In this document: in pieces, positions 34,301 through 43,285 of the stretch | How positions within the stretch are numbered: the first letter of the stretch is position 1 | Layout: each line of letters begins with the position of its first letter | Assembly (NCBI RefSeq): GCF_008704395.1 | Contig: NZ_CP023695.1 | Span: 5,332,001-5,396,000, forward strand | Length of the DNA stretch: 64,000 nt | DNA from: Streptomyces alboniger | Lineage (GTDB): Bacteria; Actinomycetota; Actinomycetes; Streptomycetales; Streptomycetaceae | Direction of reading: 5' to 3' | Made by a program: the position numbers and the translations under genes | Notes under the pieces: generated by a model | What the model saw: the letters and a program-made list of their open reading frames with translations, nothing else | Told to the model about the DNA's origin: nothing | Database searches by the model: none

Positions 34301-35380
34301 TCACGCTTCGGGCAGGCCCGGAAGGGTGACCTGGATCCGGCAGCCGCGAGGGGATTCGGCCACCCCGATGTGGCCGCCGTGCAGATCGACCGCCCAGCGC
34401 GCGATGGCGAGGCCGAGGCCCGTGCCGCCGTCGTTGGCGGAGTTCTTGGCGGGGCTGCCCGCGTGGCTGCCCCGGTTGAAGCGCTCGAAGACGCGGTGCC
34501 ACTCGGACTCCGGGATGCCGGGGCCCTCGTCGAGCACCTCCAGGTCCAGGGACTCGGGGTAGGGGCCGCGCCGGGCCCGTACCGTGACGCGGCCGTGCGG
34601 CGGGCTGTGCTTGACCGCGTTGTCGATGAGGTTGGCCACGACCTGGTGCAGGCGCTCGGCGTCCGCGTGGGCCGTCAGCTCCGGGGGCGAGACGTCGAGG
34701 TGCAGATGGACGTCCGTACGAGTGTGGCTGCCGGAGCCGGAGGCGATGCCCGCGCGCGCGGAGGCCACCATGTTGGCCTCCTTCAGTACGCCCGACAGAT
34801 AGGGCCACACCTCGAAGCGGCGGGCCCTGAGCGGTACGACGCCGTTGTCGAGGCGGGACAGGTCCAGGAGGGTCTCGACGAGCCGGCCCAGGCGCTCGGT
34901 CTGCTTCAGGGCGGTGCGCATCGTCTCGGGGTCGGCGGCCGAGACGCCGTCGACGACGTTCTCCAGGACGGCACGCAGGGCGGCGATGGGGGTGCGCAGC
35001 TCGTGGCTGACGTTCGCGACGAGTTCCTTGCGCTGGGTGTCCTGGGCCTCCAGGTCGTCCGCCATCGCGTTGATGGTGGAGGCCACGTCGCCCAGCTCGT
35101 CGCGCCGGTCGGCGCCGCGTACCCGGCGCGTGTAGTCGCCGTGGCTGACGGCACGGGCCACCGCGTTCATCTCGTCGAGCGGCGCGGTGAGGCTGTGCGC
35201 CACGAACTGCGTGATGAGCAGGGTGGCGATCACCGAGAAGACGGTGATGAAGCGCAGCTCGGTCTCGGTCTTCATCGCGACCAGGAGCAGTCCCGTGGTG
35301 ATGAACACGGAGACGACCACCAGGGCGCCGAGCTTGGTCTTGATGGAGAACGGCCGCAGCTCTCCGAAAGGTCCGCTCAT
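34301..35380 (-). CDS. Two-component sensor histidine kinase
   Basis: The 359-residue membrane kinase has two hydrophobic segments (about residues 18-35 and 43-60) with almost no external loop, then HAMP, HisKA with VSHELRTP, and HATPase boxes NLIDNAVKHS, DEGPGIP and GTGLGLAIA. It starts at ATG 35380, 13 bp after the response regulator gene ends. The very short extracytoplasmic loop suggests an intramembrane or membrane-state signal. Confidence 0.94.
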   Translation of the reverse strand: MSGPFGELRPFSIKTKLGALVVVSVFITTGLLLVAMKTETELRFITVFSVIATLLITQFVAHSLTAPLDEMNAVARAVSHGDYTRRVRGADRRDELGDVASTINAMADDLEAQDTQRKELVANVSHELRTPIAALRAVLENVVDGVSAADPETMRTALKQTERLGRLVETLLDLSRLDNGVVPLRARRFEVWPYLSGVLKEANMVASARAGIASGSGSHTRTDVHLHLDVSPPELTAHADAERLHQVVANLIDNAVKHSPPHGRVTVRARRGPYPESLDLEVLDEGPGIPESEWHRVFERFNRGSHAGSPAKNSANDGGTGLGLAIARWAVDLHGGHIGVAESPRGCRIQVTLPGLPEA

Positions 35381-35393
35381 GGCAGGACCGGCC

Positions 35394-36134
35394 TCATGGC
35401 GCCGGGGTCTCTAGGGCGTAGCCCACGCCGTGCACGGTCCGGATCCGCTCGGCGCCGATCTTCCGGCGCAACGCCTTGATGTGGCTGTCGACGGTCCGGG
35501 TGCCGGACGCGTCGGCCCAGTCCCACACCTCGGCGAGCAGCTGTTCGCGGGAGAGGACGGCGCGCGGGGTGTTGGCCAGGCAGACCAGCAGGTCGAACTC
35601 CGTGGGCGTCAGGTGGACGTCCTCGCTGCGCACACGCACACGCCGCTGTGCGTGGTCGATCTCCAGTTCGCCCAGGCGCAGGATGCCGCTGCGGGGGGTG
35701 GTCGCGGCGAGCGCGGCCCGTTCGACCCTGCGCAGCAGGACGTGCACCCGGGCCGCCAGCTCCCGCATGGAGAACGGCTTGCTCATGTAGTCGTCCGCGC
35801 CGACGCCGAGGCCGACCAGCATGTCCGTCTCGTCGTCACGCGCGGTGAGCATGAGGACCGGGACGGGGCGCTGGGCCTGGACCCGGCGGCACACCTCCAA
35901 GCCGTCGAAGCCCGGCAGCATGATGTCGAGAATCAGCAGGTCGGGCTGCCAGGCCTGCGCGGTGTCGACCGCCGAGGGGCCGTCCCCGGCCGTTTGCACA
36001 ACAAAACCCTCGGCACGCAGCCGGGCGGCGATGGCGTCGACGATCGTCGGGTCGTCCTCGACCACCAGGACCCGGCGCTGGGCGCCGGGTGTCGCCGCTG
36101 TCGCGCCGCTGTGGGAGGTGTGTGTCTGCTCCAT
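35394..36134 (-). CDS. OmpR-family response regulator
   Basis: The 246-residue protein has a receiver domain (VLVVEDDPTIVDAI, phospho-acceptor Asp in LLILDIMLPG near residue 74, Lys in DYMSKPF) and a C-terminal winged helix (LTPTEFDLLVCLANTPRAVL, SHIKALRRKIG). A 20-residue disordered start precedes the receiver. It is co-transcribed with the kinase. Confidence 0.95.
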   Translation of the reverse strand: MEQTHTSHSGATAATPGAQRRVLVVEDDPTIVDAIAARLRAEGFVVQTAGDGPSAVDTAQAWQPDLLILDIMLPGFDGLEVCRRVQAQRPVPVLMLTARDDETDMLVGLGVGADDYMSKPFSMRELAARVHVLLRRVERAALAATTPRSGILRLGELEIDHAQRRVRVRSEDVHLTPTEFDLLVCLANTPRAVLSREQLLAEVWDWADASGTRTVDSHIKALRRKIGAERIRTVHGVGYALETPAP

Positions 36135-36199
36135 CGCCCGCCCCTGACACTGATCGCTTGTGTTCGGTCAGCAGGGTACGGGGCGCGAAGGCACCTCGG

Positions 36200-36877
36200 C
36201 TACGCAGCCCGGACGCCGAGGTGCACCACGTCCGGGACGCCTCGGGCAACGGGGATCTCTTCGGTTCGTACCCTCTGGAATCCGGCATTCCGTAGAGCGT
36301 CGTCGAAAGCGGACGAGGGCTTGGCGGACCACACGGCGAGCACTCCGCCGGGGGTGAGCCGGGCTTTGCAGGCGGCCAGACCGGCAGGCGAGTAAAGGGA
36401 GTTGTTGCCCTCCGTCACCGTCCAGTCGGGGCCGTTGTCGATGTCCAGACAGAGCGCGTCGTACGTCTCCGGGGCCTCGGATATGTAGGTGACGAGGTCG
36501 GTGTGAAGAATCTGCGTACGTGGGTCGGCGAGTGCGGTCTCCGACAGCTCGGCGAGCGGTCCCTCGCGGTGCCAGTCGATGATGGCCCGCTCGCGCTCGA
36601 CGACGGCGATCCGTCCCCAGCGGGGGTCGGCGGCGGCGTGCGCGAGGGAGAAACCGACGCCGAGCCCGCCGATCAGGACGGCGGGCCGCGGGCGGTCGTC
36701 GAGGGCGTCCCGTGCCGCGTCGACGAGCAGCCGCTCGGAGCGGCCGTCGGAGGTGTCCATCAGAAAGCAGCCGTTCGCGATGATCTGTAGCAACTCACCG
36801 TGGCGCCGCAGTACGACCTCGCCGTACGGGCCCTCGCGCCGGTCGAGGACGACGGGGGCGGTGGTGTGGGTGTGCAT
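36200..36877 (-). CDS. Spermidine-synthase-like protein
   Basis: The roughly 225-residue protein resembles the catalytic half of spermidine synthases: AVLIGGLGVGFSLAHA, VVERERAIIDWHREG, YDALCLDIDNGPDWT. It lacks the full N-terminal beta domain and the DxG/D polyamine pocket is not obvious, so the methyltransferase-like fold may serve another reaction. ATG 36877 (MHTHTT) is preferred; the frame extending to 36973 has weak support and crosses the divergent promoter. Confidence 0.75.
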   Translation of the reverse strand: MHTHTTAPVVLDRREGPYGEVVLRRHGELLQIIANGCFLMDTSDGRSERLLVDAARDALDDRPRPAVLIGGLGVGFSLAHAAADPRWGRIAVVERERAIIDWHREGPLAELSETALADPRTQILHTDLVTYISEAPETYDALCLDIDNGPDWTVTEGNNSLYSPAGLAACKARLTPGGVLAVWSAKPSSAFDDALRNAGFQRVRTEEIPVARGVPDVVHLGVRAA

Positions 36878-37030
36878 GCCCTCAGCGTATGAGCGGGCGG
36901 CGCGGCGGCCGGGGGCAACGCCAAAAATGCCCCCGGGGTTGCTGTGAATCGCGTCCCACGTGGCGTCGGTCATAGACAGCGCCCGAAAAGAGGGCCAAGG
37001 GTAGGCCGGGACGGAAGGAGCGCCTCACCC

Positions 37031-37858
37031 GTGGACCAGAGCGTCGAGCCCTCGGACACCGCCACCGCCCCCGCGTCCGGGGACCGTGAGCCGCCCACCC
37101 TGAGCGCGCTTCCGCGCCAGCCGGACCGCCGTACACCGCCGGAAGCCCGCGCGGCGGCAGCCGCTCCCGTGGGCCGCGAAGCCGCCGTTCCCGGGAGCCC
37201 CGAGGCCGCCGCCGCTTCCGTGCGGCGCCCCCGGCTCCGTCCCTGGCGCCTGCTGCCCGACCCCAAGGGCACGCCCTTCACCTTCGGCTACGCGCTCGTC
37301 CTCGCCGCCACCTCGCTCCTCAGCCAGTACGCCGATCCGGAGGTCGTCGACGCGCTGCTCCGGGGGTCCAGCACCGACGTCGCCCACCTCGCGCACAGCC
37401 CCGTCCTCGTCCTCGTCGCCAGCGCCCTGTGGATCGCGGGCGGCATCACATCGCCGTACGCCGTCGGCTTCCTGCTGGTCCTCACCGCGCTGGAGCGCCG
37501 CATCGGGGGTCTGCGCACGGCCGGGGTGTTCCTGCTCGGTCACGTCGTCGCGACCCTCGCCACGGAGGTCCCGGTCGGGCTCTCCGTCCTCGCGGGCCAT
37601 CTGCCCGACAGCTCGCTGCACCGTCTCGACTACGGCATCAGCTTCGGTGTCGCCGCCAGCGTCGGCGCGCTCGCGGGACTGCTCACACCGTGTCTGCGGT
37701 GGGCCGTGCTGGCGGGCTTCGGCTGGATGCTGGTCGACGAACTGATCGCGTTCACCGACCCGATGACGAACTGGGGCCACCTCCTGGCGCTCGTGATCGG
37801 CGTCTCCAGCTGGCCGCTGATCCGCCGCGGACGCCGGTCCCTGGCGGGCCGCCCCTGA
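37031..37858 (+). CDS. Rhomboid-like membrane protein
   Basis: The 275-residue protein has a 75-residue disordered Pro/Arg-rich start, then six hydrophobic segments (for example GYALVLAATSLLSQYA, VLVLVASALWIAGG, WAVLAGFGWMLVDE) in rhomboid-like order. The GxSx serine and catalytic His of active rhomboid proteases are not evident (the nearest is GISFGVAASVG), so it is a rhomboid-like rather than clearly proteolytic protein. GTG 37031 follows GGAAGGAG; ATG 36944 is a poor alternative. Confidence 0.75.
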   Translation: MDQSVEPSDTATAPASGDREPPTLSALPRQPDRRTPPEARAAAAAPVGREAAVPGSPEAAAASVRRPRLRPWRLLPDPKGTPFTFGYALVLAATSLLSQYADPEVVDALLRGSSTDVAHLAHSPVLVLVASALWIAGGITSPYAVGFLLVLTALERRIGGLRTAGVFLLGHVVATLATEVPVGLSVLAGHLPDSSLHRLDYGISFGVAASVGALAGLLTPCLRWAVLAGFGWMLVDELIAFTDPMTNWGHLLALVIGVSSWPLIRRGRRSLAGRP

Positions 37859-37886
37859 GGGCGCCTCGGCACTCCGGCCGGGCCCG

Positions 37887-38954
37887 TTACGCAGGCACCG
37901 CCTCCACCACCGACGGGAACGCCGCCGTCGGCAGGACCCGCGTCAGCTCGAACCCGGCCCGTGAGAGCAGCGCGGCGAACTCCGCCTCCGTACGCTCCTG
38001 ACCGTCCACGATCGCCGCCATCGCGACGTCCATCGCCTTGCCGGGGTGCGGGTCGTCGCCCGCGGGCAGGACGGACTCGACGATCAGGAGGCGGGCGTCC
38101 GGCGCCATCGCCGTACGGCAGTTGCGCAGGATCCGCAGGCAGGACTCGTCCGGCCAGTCGTGCAGGACGTGCTTGATGACGTACAGGTCGCCGCCCTTGG
38201 GGACGCCCGTGAAGAAGTCGCCCGACTCGGCGCTCCAGCGGCCCCGCACCGCCTCGTCCCCGCTCAGGACGTGCGTGCTGACCGCCGGTGTCTGGTCGAA
38301 GAGGACCCCGGTCAGGCCCGGCCGGCCGCGCAGGACCGCCCGCAGGAGGCCGCCGCGCCCGCCGCCGACGTCCACCACCGTGCCCTTCGCGGGGAACGGG
38401 TACGTCCCGGCCACCACCGCGTCGATCGGTGCCGAGAGCGAGGTCATGCCGGCGTCGAACAGTTCCCGGAGCGCGGGGTCCCCGGCCAGATACGCGAAGA
38501 ACGGCTGCCCGAAGACTCGCTCGAAGGAGGCGCCCTCCTCGCGCACGGCCTCCTCCAGGCCCGCGGAGGTCCGCTGAAACGCCGCGTCGGTCAGCATCAC
38601 GACCGCGCCGTGCTGCGAATAGGGGACGTCCGTGCGCAGCGCGTCCCCGAGGGGAGTGAGGTGGAACGCGCCCGCCTCGTCCTCGTGGAAGACGCCGCGC
38701 GTGGCGAGGTAGCGCAGGACGCGTCGCAGGTGCCCGGCGTGCGTGTCGGTCAGCTCCGCCAGCTCCTCGGCGGTGCGGGGGCCCGGCGCCAGATGGTCGG
38801 CGATCCGGCAGCGTGCGGCCGTGCGCAGCGCCGCCGAGAGGAGGTGCCCCAGCGCGATCTCCATGAGCTGACCGGCGGCGCCGGCCGCCGGGCCCGCCGC
38901 CGCGTCCACCACTGCCGGGTCCACCGGGCCGCCGCTGTTCTCGGGTGTGTCCAC
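37887..38954 (-). CDS. O-methyltransferase, dimerisation plus SAM domain type
   Basis: The 355-residue protein has an N-terminal winged-helix dimerisation domain (LGHLLSAALRTAARCRIADHL) and a C-terminal SAM domain with VVDVGGGRGGLLRAVLRG, the HDWPD catalytic segment (HVLHDWPDESCLRIL) and a Glu in IVESVLP. These are features of plant-type and polyketide O-methyltransferases. It may be a secondary-metabolite or self-standing tailoring enzyme. It converges on the rhomboid-like gene. Confidence 0.9.
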   Translation of the reverse strand: MDTPENSGGPVDPAVVDAAAGPAAGAAGQLMEIALGHLLSAALRTAARCRIADHLAPGPRTAEELAELTDTHAGHLRRVLRYLATRGVFHEDEAGAFHLTPLGDALRTDVPYSQHGAVVMLTDAAFQRTSAGLEEAVREEGASFERVFGQPFFAYLAGDPALRELFDAGMTSLSAPIDAVVAGTYPFPAKGTVVDVGGGRGGLLRAVLRGRPGLTGVLFDQTPAVSTHVLSGDEAVRGRWSAESGDFFTGVPKGGDLYVIKHVLHDWPDESCLRILRNCRTAMAPDARLLIVESVLPAGDDPHPGKAMDVAMAAIVDGQERTEAEFAALLSRAGFELTRVLPTAAFPSVVEAVPA

Positions 38955-39054
38955 CGTGGGTCTCCTCCGTGAGAGTCGGAGCGTCCACGTTCCTCACCGA
39001 ACGCCGGTCCGTACAGAGGGCGTCGCCACCGGCCACGAGCGGGTGACCGGTGAT

Positions 39055-39068
39055 CGCTCAGAGCGAAC
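39055..39068 (-). promoter_or_regulatory. ClgR-like box upstream of lon
   Basis: On the minus strand the sequence reads GTTCGC-5N-GCG, the ClgR activator motif described for Streptomyces lon and clp promoters. It lies 75-88 bp upstream of the lon ATG, a position compatible with activation. Confidence 0.6.
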
Positions 39069-39100
39069 AGCCCTTGGGGAACATTGCAGCACTCATAAGC

Positions 39101-39121
39101 ATTGAGTCGATACAGCTCAAC
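39101..39121 (+). promoter_or_regulatory. HspR (HAIR-like) box upstream of lon
   Basis: ATTGAGT-7N-GCTCAAC matches the HAIR inverted repeat (CTTGAGT-N7-ACTCAAG) in spacing and in the TTGAG/CTCAA cores. It lies 22 bp upstream of lon, where HspR binding would block transcription. Further half sites (ACTCAT, CTTGAA) surround it. HspR control of lon is known in Streptomyces; here it is read from the motif only. Confidence 0.65.
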
Positions 39122-39142
39122 TTGAATGCTGAAAGGGAGATC

Positions 39143-41566
39143 ATGGCTACTGAGTCCACCTCGTACACATCGCTCACTCTGCCTGTGCTGCCGCTCGACG
39201 ACGAGGTGGTCCTGCCCGGCATGGTGGTCCCCTTCGACCTCTCCGACGCGGAGGTGCGCGCCGCGGTGGAGGCCGCGCAGGCCGCGGCCCGCTCCGAGGG
39301 CGACAGCAAGCCGAAGGTGCTGCTTGTTCCGCGCATCGACGGGACGTACGCGGCGACCGGCGTCCTCGGCACCGTCGAGCAGGTCGGACGGCTCTCCGAC
39401 GGCGACCCCGGTGCCCTCATCCGCGGCCGGGGGCGCGTGCGCATCGGCGCCGGTACGACCGGGCCCGGCGCCGCCCTCTGGGTCGAGGGGCAGCAGGTCG
39501 AGGACGCCGTTCCCGAGCCCCTCCCGGGCGCCGCCACCGAGCTGGTCAAGGAGTACAAGGCGCTCGCCACCAGCTGGCTGAAGAAGCGCGGCGCCTGGCA
39601 GGTCGTCGACCGCGTCACGCAGATCGACGACGTCTCCGCGCTCGCCGACAACTCCGGCTACTCGCCCTTCCTCACCACCCAGCAGAAGATCGAGCTGCTG
39701 GAGACCGAGGACCCGGTCGCCCGCCTCAAGCTCGCCACCGAGCAGCTGCGCGAGCACCTCGCCGAGCAGGACGTCGCCGAGTCCATCGCCAAGGACGTGC
39801 AGGAGGGCGTGGACAAGCAGCAGCGCGAGTTCCTGCTGCGCCGCCAGCTGGACGCCGTGCGCAAGGAACTGCGCGAGATCAACGGCGAGAAGGAGGGCGA
39901 GGAGTCCGACGACTACCGCGCCCGCGTCGAGGCCGCCGACCTGCCGGAGAAGGTCCGCGAGGCCGCCCTCAAGGAGGTCGACAAGCTGGAGCGCGCCAGC
40001 GACCAGTCGCCGGAGGGCTCCTGGATCAGGACCTGGCTCGACACCGTCCTCGAACTGCCGTGGAACGAACGCACCGAGGACCAGTACGACATCAAGGGCG
40101 CCCAGGAGATCCTCGACGCCGAGCACGCCGGGCTCCAGGACGTGAAGGAGCGCATCACCGAGTACCTCGCGGTCCGCAAGCGCCGCTCCGACCGCGGCCT
40201 CGGGGTCGTCGGCGGGCGCCGCGGCGGCGCCGTGCTCGCCCTCGTCGGCCCGCCCGGCGTCGGCAAGACCTCGCTCGGCGAGTCCGTCGCGCACGCCATG
40301 GGCCGCAAGTTCGTGCGGGTCGCGCTCGGTGGCGTACGCGACGAGGCGGAGATCCGCGGACACCGCCGTACGTACGTGGGGGCGCTGCCCGGACGGATCG
40401 TGCGGGCCATCAAGGAGGCCGGGTCCATGAACCCGGTCGTGCTCCTGGACGAGATCGACAAGGTGGGCTCGGACTTCCGCGGCGACCCTGCCGCCGCTCT
40501 CCTCGAAGTCCTCGACCCGGCGCAGAACCACACCTTCCGGGACCACTACCTGGAGGTGGAGCTGGATCTGAGCGACGTCGTCTTCCTGGCGACGGCGAAC
40601 GTCCTCGAAGCCATCCCGGAGGCCCTGCTCGACCGCATGGAGCTGGTCCGGCTCGACGGCTACACCGAGGACGAGAAGATCGTCATCGCCCGCGACCACC
40701 TGCTCCCGCGCCAATTGGACCGGGCGGGCCTGGAGAAGGACGAGGTCACCCTCGACGAGAGCGCCCTGCGCAAACTGGCGGGGGAGTACACGCGCGAGGC
40801 GGGCGTACGCAACCTGGAGCGGTCCGTGGCGCGGCTGCTGCGCAAGGTCGCGGCCCAGCACGAACTGGGCGAGCGCGAGCTGCCCCTCACCGTCACCGAC
40901 GCGGACCTGCGCGACCTGATCGGGCGGCCGCACCACGTGCCCGAGTCCGCCCAGGACCCGGCCGAGCGGCGCACCGCGGTGCCGGGCGTGGCCACCGGGC
41001 TCGCGGTCACCGGGGCGGGCGGCGACGTGCTGTTCGTGGAGGCGTCGCTCGCCGACCCGGAGACGGGCGCGTCGGGGCTCACGCTCACCGGTCAGCTCGG
41101 CGACGTCATGAAGGAGTCGGCGCAGATCGCCCTGTCGTTCCTGCGCTCGCACGGCGCCGAACTGGAGCTGCCGGTCGCCGACCTGAAGGACCGGGGCGTG
41201 CACATCCACTTCCCGGCGGGCGCGGTGCCGAAGGACGGCCCGAGCGCGGGCGTCACGATGACGACCGCCCTCGCCTCGCTGCTCAGCGGTCGCCTCGTCC
41301 GCACCGACGTGGCGATGACCGGGGAGGTCTCGCTGACCGGCCGGGTCCTGCCGATCGGCGGTGTCAAGCAGAAGCTGCTCGCCGCGCACCGCGCCGGGAT
41401 CACGACGGTGATCATTCCCAAGCGGAACGAGGCGGACCTCGACGACGTCCCGGCCGAGGTCCTGGAGAAGCTGGACGTGCACGCGGTCACCGATGTGCGC
41501 CAGGTGCTCGAACTGGCGCTCGCCGAAGCCACGGTGGGTGAGCCGCGGGTGCCGGTCGCGGTGTAA
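39143..41566 (+). CDS. lon: ATP-dependent Lon protease
   Basis: The 807-residue protein has the full Lon architecture: N-terminal LAN domain (LPVLPLDDEVVLPGMVVPF), a helical linker, the AAA+ domain with Walker A GPPGVGKTS and Walker B VVLLDEIDKV, and the P domain with the catalytic Ser in KDGPSAG and Lys in GGVKQKLLAAHRAG. The length is usual. ATG 39143 has AAAGGGAGA upstream; a frame from 39050 crosses the promoter. It is a single gene under ClgR-like and HspR-like sites, with a hairpin after it. Confidence 0.97.
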   Translation: MATESTSYTSLTLPVLPLDDEVVLPGMVVPFDLSDAEVRAAVEAAQAAARSEGDSKPKVLLVPRIDGTYAATGVLGTVEQVGRLSDGDPGALIRGRGRVRIGAGTTGPGAALWVEGQQVEDAVPEPLPGAATELVKEYKALATSWLKKRGAWQVVDRVTQIDDVSALADNSGYSPFLTTQQKIELLETEDPVARLKLATEQLREHLAEQDVAESIAKDVQEGVDKQQREFLLRRQLDAVRKELREINGEKEGEESDDYRARVEAADLPEKVREAALKEVDKLERASDQSPEGSWIRTWLDTVLELPWNERTEDQYDIKGAQEILDAEHAGLQDVKERITEYLAVRKRRSDRGLGVVGGRRGGAVLALVGPPGVGKTSLGESVAHAMGRKFVRVALGGVRDEAEIRGHRRTYVGALPGRIVRAIKEAGSMNPVVLLDEIDKVGSDFRGDPAAALLEVLDPAQNHTFRDHYLEVELDLSDVVFLATANVLEAIPEALLDRMELVRLDGYTEDEKIVIARDHLLPRQLDRAGLEKDEVTLDESALRKLAGEYTREAGVRNLERSVARLLRKVAAQHELGERELPLTVTDADLRDLIGRPHHVPESAQDPAERRTAVPGVATGLAVTGAGGDVLFVEASLADPETGASGLTLTGQLGDVMKESAQIALSFLRSHGAELELPVADLKDRGVHIHFPAGAVPKDGPSAGVTMTTALASLLSGRLVRTDVAMTGEVSLTGRVLPIGGVKQKLLAAHRAGITTVIIPKRNEADLDDVPAEVLEKLDVHAVTDVRQVLELALAEATVGEPRVPVAV

Positions 41567-41579
41567 CGGGCGGGGGAAC

Positions 41580-41608
41580 GGTGGCCGCCCTCGCACGGGG
41601 CGGCCGCC
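41580..41608. terminator. Terminator between lon and the GH25 gene
   Basis: A stem formed by GGCCGCCC (41583-41590) and GGGCGGCC (41598-41605), extended by a G-T and two G-C pairs, with a loop of 7 nt, lies between two converging stop codons. Confidence 0.75.
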
Positions 41609-41618
41609 GTCCGCGTAC

Positions 41619-42452
41619 TCAGCCGTTCGCGAGCGCCTGCACCCTGTCGTAGGCGCCGTTGAACTTGTTGTGGTCACCGACCGTCGGCCCGGAGGAGGTG
41701 TACTGCCACATGGTGTGGAAGCCCCAGCCGGCCGGTAGCTCGCCCGGGGTGGTGTCGTAGCGGGCGATCCACAGCGGGTTGCTCGCGCCGAAGCCGCCGT
41801 AGTTGCCGGTGCACTGCTTCCACCAGCTGGTGGCGGTGTAGATCACGGCGTCGCGGCCGGTGCGCGCCTTGTACGTGTTCAGGAAGTCACGGATCCAGCT
41901 GACCATCCCGGACTGCGTCTTGCCGAAGCAGGCAGCCCCGTAAGGGTTCCACTCGATGTCCAGCGCGCCCGGCAGCGTCCTGCCGTCGCGCGACCAGCCG
42001 CCGCCGTTGTCCACGAAGTAGTTGGCCTGGGCGGCGCCGCTCGCGGTGTCGGGCGTGGCGAAGTGGTAGGCCCCGCGGATCATGCCCACGTTGTACGACC
42101 CGTTGTACTGCTGGGCGAAGTAGGGGTTCTTGTAGTACGTGCCCTCGGTGGCCTTCACGTAGGCCCACTTCACTCCGCTGTTCCACAGGGTCGACCAGGC
42201 GACGTTGCCCTGGTGGCTGCTGACGTCGACGCCCTCGGTCTGGACGGCGCCGCCGCCGGTGGGCAGCCCGCCCTGGCCGTCGTGTTCGATGACGCCCTGC
42301 CCGAGGCGCGCGGAGCCGCGCGGGGGGACGTCGTCCGCCTGGGCCGCCGTGGGGAGCGTCAGGAGGAGGGAGAGAGCGGACAGGACCGCGAGGAGGACAC
42401 CCGCCGGCGACAAGCGCGAGGGGCGGGCAGGTCCGGGTCTGTGCACAGGCAT
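41619..42452 (-). CDS. Secreted GH25 muramidase
   Basis: The 277-residue precursor has a signal peptide (basic start, LLAVLSALSLLLTLPTAAQADD) and a GH25 lysozyme fold: EGVDVSSHQGNVAWSTL, YVKATEGTYYKNPYF, GAYHFATPDTASGAAQANYFV and LDIEWNP carrying catalytic acids. It would cleave peptidoglycan outside the cell. ATG 42452 has CGGAGG 5 nt upstream; an earlier ATG at 42506 has none. Confidence 0.92.
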   Translation of the reverse strand: MPVHRPGPARPSRLSPAGVLLAVLSALSLLLTLPTAAQADDVPPRGSARLGQGVIEHDGQGGLPTGGGAVQTEGVDVSSHQGNVAWSTLWNSGVKWAYVKATEGTYYKNPYFAQQYNGSYNVGMIRGAYHFATPDTASGAAQANYFVDNGGGWSRDGRTLPGALDIEWNPYGAACFGKTQSGMVSWIRDFLNTYKARTGRDAVIYTATSWWKQCTGNYGGFGASNPLWIARYDTTPGELPAGWGFHTMWQYTSSGPTVGDHNKFNGAYDRVQALANG

Positions 42453-42709
42453 GCGTGCCTCCGAAGGCCTCGGGGGTGCTCTGGGGGGACCTGTCGACAC
42501 GTTCATGGTGTGAACATGTCACTTGAAAAGCTACGCACGTAGACCACGGCGGGGGAAGGGGGGCAGAGTGGTGCCGTTGGTCCACTCCTGTGGCGGTGCC
42601 ACCGGATCGGCACCGCCGCGACCTTGCGAAATACTGGTCAGGCCGCTGGCGCCACGGCCACGGCGCGAGAGCCTCGCGGCGATAACTTTCAGAATCGGGA
42701 AAGCGGGAC

Positions 42710-43198
42710 ATGGCTGCTGCAGAAGAGGGTGTGACGGTCGGGGCACACGGTGACGCCGGACCGGCGGTGGACCGCGAGTTCCTCTCCCTGGAACGGGAGT
42801 TGTCGCTCCTGATGCGCCGCGCGCGGGCCAGGTCCGGCGAGATGGCACGCCAGGTCCACCCCGACCTGGAGCCCGCCGCGTACGGCCTGCTCGTCTGCCT
42901 GGACGACTCGGGCCCGCAGCGCGCCACCGACCTCGCCGCGTACATCGGGGTCGGCAAGGCGACGATGAGCCGCCAGCTGCGGGCCATGGAGGAGCTGGGC
43001 CTGGTCTCCCGCGAGCCCGACCCCGCCGACGGGCGCGCCTGGCTGATCCGGCTCACCCCCGACGGCCGCACCCGCTTCCGCACGGTCCGCGCCGCCCGCC
43101 GCGCCCGGTACGTGCGTCAACTCCAGGGCTGGGACCGGGCGGAGGTCGCCGAGCTGGCGCGGCTGCTCGGGCAGCTCAACGCGAGCGCCGAGTCGTGA
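42710..43198 (+). CDS. MarR-family regulator
   Basis: The 162-residue protein has the MarR winged helix: LEPAAYGLLVCLDDSG, RATDLAAYIGVGKATMSRQLRAMEELGLVSREPDP with the wing DGRAWLIRLTPDG. ATG 42710 follows a GGGAAAG site. No operator is obvious in the 257-bp upstream gap, which otherwise holds only low-complexity sequence. The target is unknown. Confidence 0.93.
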   Translation: MAAAEEGVTVGAHGDAGPAVDREFLSLERELSLLMRRARARSGEMARQVHPDLEPAAYGLLVCLDDSGPQRATDLAAYIGVGKATMSRQLRAMEELGLVSREPDPADGRAWLIRLTPDGRTRFRTVRAARRARYVRQLQGWDRAEVAELARLLGQLNASAES

Positions 43199-43285
43199 GC
43201 GACGGGGCGCGTTCCGCCTGGTGAGCCACGGGGCCCGGCCCCGGGGGGCCTTGGGGAGGGCTTGGGGGTTACAGCTCCACGTGGG

